From NCBI RefSeq assembly GCF_027942865.1, contig NC_134525.1, forward strand, positions 22,505,657 to 22,569,656: DNA of 64,000 nucleotides, given 5' to 3'. Under the pieces are notes generated by a model. That model was not told the DNA's origin and did not search any database. It was given only the letters and a program-made list of their open reading frames with translations. The translations under genes and the position numbers were made by a program. Shown one piece after another: positions 36,471 through 48,274 of the stretch. The stretch is from Odontesthes bonariensis (taxonomy: Eukaryota; Chordata; Actinopteri; Atheriniformes; Atherinopsidae). Every line of letters starts with the position of its first letter. The first letter of the stretch is position 1.

Positions 36471-38131
36471 ATCTAGGTGTTTTATTTAATTTTATTTTTT
36501 TTTGTCCTGCTATGGAAAACATGAATTAAGAGTGTGTACTTTCTTTTCTTCATGACTGTAAGTACATGATGTATTGCTGCATTTTGATGGTAATCTGATA
36601 CAGAGAGTCAGATTACAGGACGGCATAAAACAGAGGAAACATGACACTTCAAGGCGGGCTGAGGGTATAGAAATCAGCTTTATGTTACTTCTTTTAAAGA
36701 GTTGAGTTGTCTTCAAATGAATAAATATATTTCTGTGTATTTCATAAACCAAGCGTGAGTCTGGGTTTTAGGAATTTTGCTATTTAAATTTAAAATAGAA
36801 GCTTTAGTAACTTTGCAGATTCCGAGTAAACATTGTATAACCCTGAACAGGGGTGATGCAGAACTAGGTGGGGTATTCCCAAAAAAATTCTTCTTGTAGA
36901 GCATAATGGTTTGAATCATAGCACACATACAACACATTGTAACACATTTCCTTCTCATTTCTCTGTCCTTTGTGCATCTTCTTTTATATAAACATCACTG
37001 TAAAGTGTTTTCTGAGAGCTCTGTATGTACGTAAAATCCACTAACTTTGTGAATCCTCGTGTGGATTTGAGAAGCCACCGGCGGCTGTTGACTGCAGAGC
37101 AGCTGAAGGTGGGTGCATTCCTGAGGCTAAATGCTTTATATGCAACAGATTATCAAACAGGAGTGAGTCCAAATGTTCCAACAGAAGAAGCAGAAGCAAA
37201 GCAAAACATCTTTTTGTGTTTAAGGGGAATGAAAGACTTTTTTTTCTTTTTGGCAGGGAGCTTATGACAGTTTACGCAGAGGGAAAGGCCTGAAGGGTTG
37301 AACGTTGTTCGCATCGAGCCAGCTTTAAACCTGAAGATTTGGCAACGTGGACAAAGATATTTTGGTGCCAGGTTGAATTTAAATGTATGCTGAATTCTGC
37401 AATGAAACAGAAAGACTTAAGAAGATATTATGCCAATTTCACCTGGATGACAACAGTTTCAATGAGGTGTTTCAGTGTAAATTGTTGTTGCTAGTTACAG
37501 ATAAAATGAATAAAAACACAGCCCCTGAAGACGCAAATCATTAACACAAACTGGCTCCATCTTTTTGTTTAGTTATCACTTTCCTGCCCTTTTTCCATGA
37601 CTTCTACTAAATAGCTGCCATCTATTTCTATCAGATTTATTGTCTTACATTTTCTTCTGTAGTCTCCTGTACATTCGCCCACGTGTATCCTGAATCTCAG
37701 ATATTTTTGTGAGTACCTTTGCTCTAGATTTATTTTTGTGCGTGCTTTTAACCTTGTTGCATTTCTTTTTTTCTTTTGCTAATTGTCCATCTCGTTTTGT
37801 TTTTATTTTGGGGGATTTTCACTTTCTTGGGTGTTCACTAGGTGCTGTGCCATTTCACATCAGTGTAGTCTTGTTTTGCATCTTTGTCAACTTTTTGGTT
37901 GTGCTGCTGTGAAATGTCTGTGTTGTCAGTTAGCAGCTTTTTGTAGCAGTTGTGCACATCTTCATGTTTTTTTTTTTCACAAATTGAATCCATTTTAACT
38001 TTGTGAGTGCTTTTGTAGTTAAGATCGTCCTTGTGTTGCTGCTGACCTGATGCACCACCTGGTGGCTGTTCAATAAAACGCCTGATGAGTAAAAGGAATC
38101 ATTTCTGTTAAAGAGCATCATCTCGTTTCAC

Positions 38132-39059
38132 TTAAAGGGGAACTCCGGGGCATTTGAAGCGTGTTTCCATTGCTAGGGGTTGTCAAATAGTGATAGTAGG
38201 ACACAGAGAGGTGCGTATCTGCGCTCCCTGTGTGAAGATCGCGCTGTCCGCACAGCATGTCATGCGAGGCTAATACGTGGTGGCTAAGGGGCAAGCGCTA
38301 ACCCTTCCACGTAAAACAACAACTTGCACACTGCAGAAACGTCACACCACTTTATAAACCATCCGACAATAAAGTCACAAGCCTTACCATCAAAACCATA
38401 TGCATGGTTCTCACATTACTGGCATGGGGACGTTACAAAACAACTTTATAAACAGCATGTCACTCACCGGCTGGTTGTAGGCTCGCGCATGTGAAAGCCC
38501 AAAAGAGTCGATGGAGAATAATCCCATATACAAAACAATTATCTTCTCTAGAAAAACTGCGTTCAAGTATTTAAAACATTACAACAATACTTGCCCAGTA
38601 ATATTCTTGTAATGTTTGAAATACTTGAACGCAGTTTTTCTAGAGAATATAATTGTTTTGTATATGGGATTATTCTCCATCGACTCTTCTGGGCTTTCAC
38701 ATGCGCGAGCCTACAACCAGCCGGTGAGTTACATGCTGTTTATAAAGTTGTTTTGTAACGTCCCCATGCCAGTAATGTGAGAACCATGCATATGGTTTTG
38801 ATGGTAAGGCTTGTGACTTTATTGTCGGATGGGTTATAAAGTGGTGTGACGTTTCTGCAGTGTGCAAGTTGTTGTTTTACGTGGAAGGGTTAGCGCTTGC
38901 CCCTTAGCCACCACGTATTAGCCTCGCATGACATGCTGTGCGGACAGAGCGATCTTCACACAGGGAGCGCAGATACGCACCTCTCTGTGTCATACTATCA
39001 TTATTTGACAACCTCTAGCAATGGAAACACGCTTCAAATGCCCCGGAGTTCCCCTTTAA
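38132..39059. mobile_element. 928-bp near-perfect palindrome (foldback MITE)
   Basis: Left arm 38132-38584 and right arm 38607-39059 are each 453 bp and reverse-complementary, with about ten mismatches by eye, around a 22-nt loop. The ends are TTAAAGGGGAACTCCGGGGC and its complement, so TTAA flanks AGGGGAACTCC at both termini. There is no ORF of a known family. A copy this symmetrical could form a 450-bp hairpin in RNA or a cruciform in DNA. Confidence 0.85.
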
Positions 39060-39411
39060 TGAAAGTGGTTTTAAAAGCCTAAAATAATGCGACTGTAGTT
39101 TTGTTGGGCAGCTTTAGATTTAGTCAGGTGTAACTAATAAACTTAGTAAAGTGTCCAGTCAAAAATAATAGAAAACCCTTATAAAAGTAAATAGTGGTTT
39201 TCTATCAAATTTGAAAGACACTAATGCGGTTACTTTCTATGGAGAATCATCAACAAAATGTTTGATAGTGTGAAAATAAATTAAGGAACATTTCACTTGA
39301 TGAAATGCACTGATGAACCAAATAAGAGGAGGAGGTATTTCAGTGAATATTGTTTGGAGAATGCAGTAAAAAAAAGAAAAAAAAGAAAGACGACTGTTTT
39401 TTTTTTTTACA

Positions 39412-39417
39412 TTTATT
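39412..39417 (-). promoter_or_regulatory. rpl22l1: rpl22l1 poly(A) signal
   Basis: A minus-strand AATAAA lies about 45 nt after the stop codon, giving the very short 3'UTR usual for ribosomal protein genes. It is followed by a T/A-rich stretch. Confidence 0.7.
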
Positions 39418-39461
39418 CTCCTGCTGACAAACAGACAGCTTTAGAGCTCTGCCACAGCTTT

Positions 39462-41326
39462 TCACTCGTCTGCCTCCGACTCCTCGTCATCCTGACTGAT
39501 CTGGAAGTAACGCAGCTCATACGTCTCCTTGTCGGACGCCACCACTCTCAGCCAGTCACGGAGGTTGTTCTTCTTCAGGTACTTCTTTGTCAGGTACTTC
39601 AGATACCTGGTGAAGGGAGCGAAGGGGTCATTATCTGGAAAGTCCATTAATTTGTCCCACAGAATCCAATTGAACACACACAGTACAGCTGTTTGATCAT
39701 AATCTGCCTTTTGTTTTTAATGTCAAGGACAGTTTTAAATCATTTGTCTCCTCCAACCTTTTAGAAAACTGCTTCTCTGACGTGACGTTGATCTTGTTCT
39801 TCATGCGGCCGACCTGTACAATGTTACCCAGATTCCCAGTCTTTCCGTTCACCTTGATCCTCTCTTTAAGGAAGGATTCCTATTGGACAGAGCATAGTGA
39901 CGTTCTAGGGAAGAGAACCCTAGTAAATTTGGAGCTAGGGAAGTTCGCCCTAGTCCAGACACCTGGTCAGCCGCTTGATCACTCAATTCATTATGGAGAA
40001 TATTAACCTGCTAAATAATATAACTGCAATACAAGTGTTGTCTAAACAATTAAAAGATTAAAAACTACAGGAGAGACTTACAAAGTTTGCAGAGTCTAGG
40101 ATCCCATCCTCCACAGGATGGGTCAGGTCCAATGTGAACTTCCATGAAGCTCCCTTTTTGGACCTCTTACCAACTGCTGGCCTCTTCTGTTTGATCTGTG
40201 ATGGAAAGCAAAAAAAAAAGATATGTATCAGCTGTACAACTCAACCTCTTCCTCCAAATCACTTTTAATAACAAATTCTTATTCCTCACCAACTTTATTT
40301 TTACCGCTAAAAACAACAGTAAAATATCAAATATAACCCACCTCCCACTTAACACACTGAATACCGGCGGTGTTTACGGAATTATGTTGTAGAATCCCAG
40401 CGTTCTAAACCATTTTTTGACGTTTTTTTGTACAGTCACAGCATATTATGTGATAGGGCCACTGAAACATGTTATGGCTCGTTTGAAAGCTGAGACTTTA
40501 AACTCTTTGTGGGTCAAAACTGCGTGTCTCTAGGTGCCGCCATTAGCGAGTTATCCTCGCTAATGGCGTATTTTTACCATTTGAGAGCCAACGCATGGAC
40601 AGTAAAAAACGTAGTTTTACGTGACTTGGGAGTCAATGTTTTAAGAGTTTTAATAATCTTTTCAACTGCTGTTCTGCTGACCATTATGATTTACTTCTTA
40701 ACGAGAATCTTAAGTGTCAACTGCCCGACTAAATATGAACATCTATTATCATTGGTGGCATGAAAAATCACCAAAACTGTTCATACATTTATACACATGT
40801 GAAATAACTGCGCAATTCATTAATACACAATTAATGCATTTATTATGAGTTCTGAACAGTTAAGTAATAACATATTTAAAATGAATATTTGTAATTGTAT
40901 TTATATTGGACTTCTTAAAGTGACTTGTGTGACTGTTTGCTTATGTAGTATTGCTTATACCATTTTGATTTTTTTCATTTTATCCTAATTATTCAGTATT
41001 ACAGTGCTTTAATTGACACACGTTTTCAGATAAGCTTATAAATAAACTGTTGTGACTTGTAGATTTGTTGTGTTGGAATTCTTATTATGTCTTTTTGTAT
41101 TGTAATGAATGGAACACGTGTACGCAGACTCGTATGAGCTAATGCTAACTGTGCTAGTTTCTAACCTCCCTCCATTATAACAATCCTAAAAGACAATAAT
41201 TTATAGCGGAAATGATAATGCCTTAATTTTTTCCTGAACAAAACCCAAAATAACTTCAAGACGGTAAATTAAACTAACATGCACCAGCGTGAATTTAAGA
41301 GAGCTGACCGGACTTACCGGCGCCAT
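39462..41326 (-). CDS. rpl22l1: Ribosomal protein eL22-like 1 (four exons, complete)
   Basis: Paralogue of large-subunit ribosomal protein eL22; it can replace eL22 and also acts in RNA binding and splicing control. Exons in transcript order: 41318-41326 (MAP only), 40082-40195, 39758-39879, 39462-39606; 129 residues. A basic N-terminal stretch ([17 protein letters not shown]) is followed by [17 protein letters not shown], then [20 protein letters not shown] and [18 protein letters not shown]. The C-terminus [19 protein letters not shown] fits RPL22L1 better than RPL22, as does the SDKET segment. A 9-nt first coding exon is usual for this family. The donor after the third exon (AAAAG then GTTGGA) is weak. 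Neighbours slc7a14 and eif5a2 support the paralogue. Confidence 0.95.
40538..40568 (-). other. Perfect 13-bp hairpin in rpl22l1 intron 1
   Basis: CGCCATTAGCGAG at 40538-40550 and its exact reverse complement at 40556-40568 enclose a 5-nt loop. In the rpl22l1 transcript it would be a stable stem with loop GAUAA closed by G-C. It may instead be part of an unrecognised repeat. Confidence 0.55.
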
Positions 41327-41365
41327 GTTGAAAGGTCGGAAAGGAAAGGAGGAAACGGAAATGAC
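41327..41365 (-). promoter_or_regulatory. rpl22l1: rpl22l1 5' leader with TOP-like pyrimidine tract
   Basis: The minus strand upstream of the ATG reads CCTCCTTTCCTTTCCGACC, an unbroken pyrimidine run typical of a 5' terminal oligopyrimidine start, which places the mRNA under mTOR-dependent translation. The exact start site is not determined. Confidence 0.5.
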
Positions 41366-44033
41366 GTTGAGTGACGTAGGACGCACCCCATGGAAAGCTC
41401 TTACCAAATATGGTCAAAGCCGTATCAGCCGAAGTAAAAGTATGAGGAAATGTGTAAATTGGTCTATTTATCGACTGAAATCCAAACTCGTGAGTTTATA
41501 CAACTTTAATATGAATGGTAAATGTCTCTTTTATATTTATTTATATATATATTTAATTTCCACCACGCTATAGCAGAGTTTGGCCTATAAACAAAGTATT
41601 TCAGTGTCCAGGTTTCGTCTGTTGTTGCAGCAGTTGTGTGGAATGACGGATGTCCAAAGTTCACATGCAGCCCAAACACACCCTGATAAACATGCTGAGC
41701 CTGGTCAGTCACTGACAACCTCCGAACACGCACACTCACCGCTCTGCCCTGGGCCTCATTCATTCAGATGCATTTCTGTTAAACACACAGAGAAAATAAA
41801 AACCCTGCTGGTGAGTCAGATTAACCATAACCAGTGCTGTGAGAGAAGAGAAACAGAAAAAAAGAAAATGAACCTTATTTTCCATTGTGCAGACATGAAG
41901 AAAGAGTGATTCATCCTCACATTACAGTTTGAGGCATTCGGGCAGGGTGTGGTTGTTGCTGCCATGACTTCCAATGCAGATACACACAAAACAAGATGCA
42001 CCATCAGAGAAGGAAAAGTACATGAATTGCAACCTTTTTTGAGTCGATAAGAATCCTATTAACTAGCTGCGCTATTAAATCACATTAAATATATTATTAC
42101 AGTTACACCATTTCTATATCTCCATAGTGCACTCATCTCGATTTCTTTTGTTTTGTGACATTGGTCCAATTCCAGTTTAAGTCTCATGTGGTGACCTTCT
42201 GCGAACCTTTAATGATTTCTTTCGTTATTAATTTGGTGTGGATAGCCCCATAAAGATGTGAAAATAAACATTTACGTACCCTTTGTCTGATGTGACAGCT
42301 GGCTGTAATGGTTGAATTTCACTGCATTCTTACCTGTGTTAAAGAATGAGTTTCTTTATGTATTGATAGAAAAACTTATTGAAACATGGTCAAACATAAA
42401 TACAGAATACTGTATGAGGCAGAAACAGTTTGCACAATTCTAAGGAGCTTTAAAGTGAATATTTGGTCTGAGCACCTTTATTCTCCAACACAGCCTGAAC
42501 CCTCTTAGAGAAGCTTTCTGTCATTTCTTTAAGGAGTCTTCAGGAATAGTTCTCCGGGCTTCTTGAAGGACATCCCAAAGCTCTTCTTTGGATGTCGGCT
42601 GCCTTTTGTTCCGTTCTCTGCCAACATGATCCCACACTGCTTCAATAATGTTGAGGTCCGGGCTCTGGGGAGGATTCATCCCTCCATAAGACCTGCTGCC
42701 ACTGATTTTCAGTCCACTTCTTGTATCCTTTGGCACAGCTCAGACTTTTCTCCCTGTTTGCCTTCCTTAAGAACGGCTTCCTTGACAGTCACCCTTCCAT
42801 GGAGCCCATTTCTGATGAGGCTTGGGCCAACAGCAGATGGATCAGCTGAAGGTCCAGATGCATCTCTCAGCTCCTGTGTCAGGTCTTTGCTGGATTTTTT
42901 TGCTGATATGTCAAGTTTTCAGCTAATAGCTCTTTGGGAATGACCTTGTTGGAGCAAAACACTATTTTCTTTCGGTTATCTTTGGTGTTTTTTTTTTTTA
43001 ATGTAGGGCTTACTAATGAATTGTGAATAAATTGCATGATTGAAAAAGGAGCAAATGTCAAAAGAAAAACTTTTGAAGACCTTCAGAAAGCCTGGAGAAC
43101 TGTTGCTTTCGGCCACTTGAAAGAAAGTCTGGTGGCTTGGAAGCTAAATTTAAAGGAAACAAGGGCTGTAATAAGATCTTTACAAGCAGATAATGTCCTG
43201 ACCGGTAAAGATTTAGGTTTCTAAATTGAGGAAAAATATTCAAGCTTCTCAAAACCAGAATAAGAACATATCCAGGTTCCTAAATGCAGGATATTTACAT
43301 GTTGTCCACTTAAACAGATTATTAAATTTAGTGACAAGTTTCTGATAAGTCAGTACATTCGTCACAAACTGACACTGTTCACTGCGAGTATGTCAGACCT
43401 AAATGTTCTTTCATGGTTCTTAATGCAAAGAAATTATATAATTCTACATTTTTGCAGTTAGTTGAGCTATAATTTTGTCTTTAAAGTTTCTCCAGTTCAG
43501 AATTTATGTCACCACACTGGAGGAGTTCCTGGTTTTCTGCATTATGCATCACTCACAGCAGTATTTTTAAGCCTCTGGTGAAGCTACTAAGCTCCTGTTT
43601 TCTGTGGAAGAACAAAATAATATAAATACAAACCCAGAGAAAAACTTTTACACATTTTCTTTTGGGTTTAAAAAGAAAACAGAGGTACTTTTGCTTTTAA
43701 TATTTATTACTTGCATTTCTGAAGGAATTAAAGTACTTTTTAAAAGCACAGAAAACAACTTGCAAAATAAGAACATTAATATTCAACTTTTTTTCCTTGT
43801 GTTTACCAAGACCACTTCACCACACATCTCCTGAAGTGCGGAGCACAAACTACAAAATGTATTAATCTAAAAATATAAGAATTAAATAGCTTTCAAGGAC
43901 TTTACCACTGCATTCCTTTAACAAGCCATACCATTGCTTTTAGCCATTTTGAGGACCTAACCGGACTCGCAGGCATGTTTTAGACACAGAAAACCAGACA
44001 GTGTTTGCAGTTTTTCTCCATTTGTATCATTGT
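41366..44033. other. Spacer between rpl22l1 and eif5a2
   Basis: Upstream of rpl22l1 and downstream of eif5a2. Apart from the composite Tc1 copy at 42.4-43.2 kb I see no gene or named repeat. The rpl22l1 promoter should occupy its left edge. Confidence 0.5.
42390..43240 (-). mobile_element. Composite Tc1-derived element, copy C
   Basis: Minus 42736-42521 encodes [20 protein letters not shown] and [20 protein letters not shown]. Minus 42900-42780 holds the N-terminal type segment. Plus 43036-43210 encodes the diverged end (NVKRKTFEDLQKAWRTVAF). The N-terminal part and spacer are shorter than in copies A and B. The left terminus includes AACATGGTCAAACATAAATA, shared with copy E and with the 50-kb copy. 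Confidence 0.8.
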
Positions 44034-44366
44034 TTTATTTTGCCATCTCCAGTCAGGTGACAAAGGCCTCGAGTGAACAATAAGTTTGCAACTCAACCAC
44101 CCTCCCCAACCCGATTGAGTCCCTCAAAAGAAAACGCACACCTCACTGCAAACTGCCTCCCACATTTCGGAGGCCCACACCGCTACACACACAAATAGAA
44201 CTCTTTGTAATGGGGGGAAGGCCGGGGTAACGGGACTAACCCTCGACTGCCCCGGCGGATTAGAGGTGTGAGCGCACTGGACCGTCACGCCCCTCAAACT
44301 TCTACAGACAAGAGACTGGCATCACGAGGGCAAATCACTTAAGTTTCTGTTTTTTGTGGGGGGAGG

Positions 44367-44406
<40 letters not shown>

Positions 44407-45127
44407 AAAACCAAACAAACCTTCTCTTTTCTTGGGTTTAGAGCTCAAACATGCTGGGGTGGACCTCAAGCGCTCATAAGTGCTGGCCACCACCAATCCA
44501 AGTGATGAGGAGAAAATCTGACCCTGTCACACCCAGTCCACTTAAGAACCAGAGCAAAGGCCATGCTGAAAAGCGGTATGGCTGCTAGAGGGACGACCTA
44601 AATCAGAATTCAGTTTCTACTGGGGCATCCCTCCCTCCCTCTGCATTTACAACTCAAACAGCCCCCTCCCATTCCCTCTAAAAGGCTTTAGACCTGCTAT
44701 AGTCAATCTAAAGAATATAAAAAAAATAATCATACAAAAGCTGAATCCCATTGTTATTTAAACATTCAGGAATGTGAGTGGCAAAACCAACACTTTGAAG
44801 GCAAAAATAAGCAGGAATGAGCAACTGATCATTATTTTTTGAAGTTGTTTTATATAAAGTAGATTGTTACCAAACAAAACCTCAGTGATCAGGCAGAGGA
44901 CCACGCAGCGAGCTGCAGTGGAACATTCCCAACAGCAATGGAAAAGAGAAACGAAAGGGGCGGGGCGGGGGGAGAGAGAGAAAAATTAAAGATCATTGAT
45001 GAGAGAAATCACAACAGAATGATTTGAGGTTGTCTGTGAAGGCCGACGCTTTGGTGACAGAACCAATGAGAATGCAAGAGAATGGTTGTGGGTGGTGCTT
45101 GTTGCCTGGGCAGCAAAGTCCATCTCC
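44034..45127 (-). promoter_or_regulatory. eif5a2: eif5a2 3'UTR with poly(U) tract and poly(A) signal
   Basis: A minus-strand AATAAA at 44034-44039 would give a 3'UTR of about 1.1 kb. Plus-strand 44367-44405 is an uninterrupted run of 39 A, so the transcript would carry a 39-nt U tract. The tract is likely to vary in length between individuals. Confidence 0.5.
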
Positions 45128-48100
45128 CTATTTGCTGGCCAAGACCTTGGTTGCGACAGCACATTCCTCCCCCATGGCAGAAATCACGGTGACCTGCGGA
45201 GAGCACACAACGTGTTCAAGTCAATCATCTGAAACTTTACACATGCAGCTCACATTCTCATGGAGCGACTTTCTGCTCTAATTCAGGACTGAAACTTCAG
45301 CTCACATCTGATTTATATCAAGACACTATTTCTGCTCCAAGTGCTGCCTACAGAGTTGATTATCAGTCTTTTCCGTTTCTGATAACGCAAATCAAAAGGT
45401 GATGTTTGAATCAAGGAGTTACAAAAACCCAGAGATCTTTAAGAATTTAAAACTTACCATGAATTCTTCACCCGCCTCGAACTTTGACTCAATTTCCTTG
45501 CCGACGTCGCTCTCAGGGACACGCAGGTCCTCCCTGATGTCACCATTGTCGCTCATCAAGGACATGTAACTTTCATTGATGTTAACCAGCTGGAAGACAA
45601 CACATTGACCCCGTTAGGACTGCCTGCAAAGCCACACCTCTTCAGAGTCAAATGAATAAAACCTGCTTATAACGGCGCCTCCTTCTGCAACACCCATATC
45701 AACTATAAACACCCTGCTTGTTAAGCAAACATGAGACCCTTTAAGGTCACATTTGTCTTGCAGAAACAGCTAAATCAAGCAGCATGTCCAGTTTCAAACC
45801 AAAATCATCCATAAATGACAACTACTATGTTTGCTTGGTGGAAAAGTCTGGCAGTCATTCAGCTTTTTCATATCAGTATCTACAGCAAACTGTTCACAGA
45901 AACACCACAGATGCTACCCTTTTTCACATAAAAAGACAGAAATGCATCAGTGCAGCTAAAAGTTATTCCTCCTACAGGCCTTAATTTGTCTTAAAAACAA
46001 ACACACAAAAGATTAATCTATCATTTTTGTAATGAGATGAACAAAGAGTCCTTTGACATGCGTGTTAGCAGCTGTAGCTTATTACAGTTAGCAGCTTCAA
46101 CAGCACAACTCGTAGTGAAGTGTTTTTTTGGGCTGGAAAAGTCAGTTTGTCAAGATTAATACCAGTTTCAAGACAATGAGTCTCACTGTAGTCGTTGACC
46201 CTTCAAACTGCAGGTTCACCAAATGGATACTAGGCTGCAGGAACACTTACAAACCACTCAAAGTTCTTACAATAAAAATCAGGGATTGTGCATTTTCGTT
46301 TCCACCCCTTTCAGTCACCTTGTTGTTTTAATGCTTTTCGTTTCAACCATCTCCAAATCTAATAATGCGGAGTCATCGTGCACCTTTTTCCATTTTATTT
46401 TAGGTCCCAAATTTACTTTTGAGTGGCTTTAAAAACTAGTCAAATCTCACTTTCCATAACCAACAAAATCCTTCAATGTATCCTAATAATGAGTTGAATG
46501 ATCTATAAAAGAAACAGATCCTGTAAATCCTGTCCAGGAACATTTTGCGCATCAACACAACAACTACTAGGTATTCAAGTCATTAATGATAGTTTATGGC
46601 TATTCAAGTATGGCAAAGTAGTAAGTTATTCTGGTAATCGTGATCTCAATGATCTTGGAAACATGCATTCATTGATCTTTATCAGAAGCAACCTTTATTT
46701 GTTTTGACAGTTGCTCAAACCGTCTCGGCTCAAGCTGAACTAAAAATGCCATCAAACAGAACACAATTACTGTCTTCCTTAGTTCTCATAATTACTGGAA
46801 GTCTGTTACAAAAGCAGCCTCCAAGTAAAATAAGATCACCTCGAGAAAAAAAAAAAAAAAAAAAAAAAGTCAATGAGCCTCACAATACAAGGAGTTAAAA
46901 ATTATTTCTAATCAACGGCTATCCTTTAATGGTTTCAATATATCTTCAAACATATTTCAATATAGTTGGTCACTGACCCTTTATCATGTTATCAAACCAA
47001 AGCTAAACTACCACCTACAAGTCTCATTAAAATTAAAGCAGAATATACATTTAAGTTTTCTGAGACAGCTGACAATCAGGTACATTCAGGTACATCTGCA
47101 AGACCGTTCAGTTGTTGCACAGCACCAACACATTACCACCAATAGCTGAAAAGATGCTTAGTTAGCATTTACTCCCAACACAAACATTAGGCGGTAATTG
47201 GATTTACTCGGCATTGCATAGTGAGCTGCATCAACCTTTCTTACCGGCTGCAGCAGCACAAATTTAGGACACATTCAAGATAAGAAAACAGACTGGGTAG
47301 CACATTTTCTCCTTAATGCCAAAGTTTAATTTAGTTTACCATGGAATTGATTTCCTGTAAATGTCCATAATGTTTTTAAACAACTGTCATGAGGCAGTAA
47401 GAAGGAACAAGAATGCTTAGTCTGAGCTCCAACCAGACCGGAGCTCAGCTTTATGCACAAGAAAAAGTAAATGTTATCGAGCAATGCGATTGTGCCCGGA
47501 ACAAATGGCAGCAGTCACATGTTTGTCCTGACCGAGTTATACTGCAGTGACATGACTGTGAGAAAGTTCCAGAGATGTTAAGATCACATGTGTACCTGAT
47601 AGTCGATCCTCTTGATGGAGGGAACATCCATGTTGTGGGTGGAGGGGCACATATCTTCATACTTCTTGTTGGTGAAGATGTCAATACCAACCATGTTAAC
47701 CTGCAGAACAAGAGGACAAAACAACCTATGAAAAAGTTAGGAACCACAGTTCCTCTTTGTAAGCCTTAAATGTGTTAACTTTAAGAGAGAATCTTCGTAA
47801 TTCTCATTTATTTTGAGTGTCCCACGGACAGGCAAAGTGTCAGCACCCTGGTGCTTGAGGGAAATAACTGTTCATTACCAAAGCAACAGTTCAGACAGCT
47901 TGAATCAGATTGGTCTGAAATGTGAGATCCTTCTAACCCAAGCTGAGCCTTGGGTCTCTGGCTTATGGCCACATCCCTGGTGAGGTCTTTCCCCTTTCCC
48001 GAACTCCATTTAAGACTTTGTATTTACGACTTGCAGCAGCTCCCAGTTTAAGAAGCTACATTAGCATGTTTGAAGGATAAACTTACCTTGGCATGTCCGT

Positions 48101-48254
48101 GCTTGCCAGTCTTGGAGGTGGACATCTCCACAATTTTGCAGGGACGTCCCTTCAGCACAACATAGCCGTTCTTACGCAGAGCCGAGCACTGCATGGGGTA
48201 GGTGGCGGAGGCGCCAGACTCGCCAGTCGTGAAGTCAAGATCGGGATCTGCCAT
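45128..48254 (-). CDS. eif5a2: Translation initiation factor 5A-2 (four coding exons, complete)
   Basis: Cytoplasmic factor that relieves ribosome stalling at difficult peptide bonds and aids termination; it works only after hypusine modification. Exons in transcript order: 48087-48254, 47596-47700, 45458-45589, 45128-45193, all in phase 0; 156 residues. The N-terminal SH3-like domain contains the hypusination loop [12 protein letters not shown], with the modified lysine at residue 51 (K50 in human, shifted by one extra N-terminal residue). [16 protein letters not shown] and [17 protein letters not shown] follow in the OB-fold. The C-terminus [10 protein letters not shown] differs from mammalian eIF5A2. 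ATG 48254 gives the expected MAD start. The gene next to rpl22l1 in human is EIF5A2, hence the paralogue call; eif5a1 would look almost the same. Confidence 0.94.
46844..46868. repeat. Poly(A) run in an eif5a2 intron
   Basis: An uninterrupted run of about 25 A on the plus strand, in the intron between exons 45458-45589 and 47596-47700. No target duplication is evident, so it may be a plain homopolymer. Confidence 0.8.
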
Positions 48255-48274
48255 GGTGCGATGGGTCAGGGGCG
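48255..48274 (-). promoter_or_regulatory. eif5a2: eif5a2 leader segment in the first coding exon
   Basis: The minus strand has TGTCTCTGCAG followed by 20 nt of leader (CGCCCCTGACCCATCGCACC) and then the ATG. The acceptor shows that at least one non-coding exon lies upstream. Confidence 0.65.

Larger units (their letters stand above)
31930..39411. other. Repeat-rich spacer between slc7a14 and rpl22l1
   Basis: No conserved exon is seen. It contains two Tc1 relics, a Harbinger-type element, a long palindrome and otherwise plain AT-rich sequence. The promoter of slc7a14 should lie in its left part. GC-richer sequence at about 34780-35320 is a possible place, but nothing there is decisive. Confidence 0.5.

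Noticed and set aside
38132-39059. Palindrome considered as a CRISPR array, origin of replication or miRNA precursor
   Set aside because: There are no regularly spaced repeats, the genome is eukaryotic, and the arms are far too long for a miRNA hairpin; TTAA ends fit a MITE better.
39890-39960. Repeated CTAGGGAAG / CCCTAG words, considered as a short inverted repeat or regulatory site
   Set aside because: Words are short and irregular, lie in an rpl22l1 intron, and form no convincing stem.
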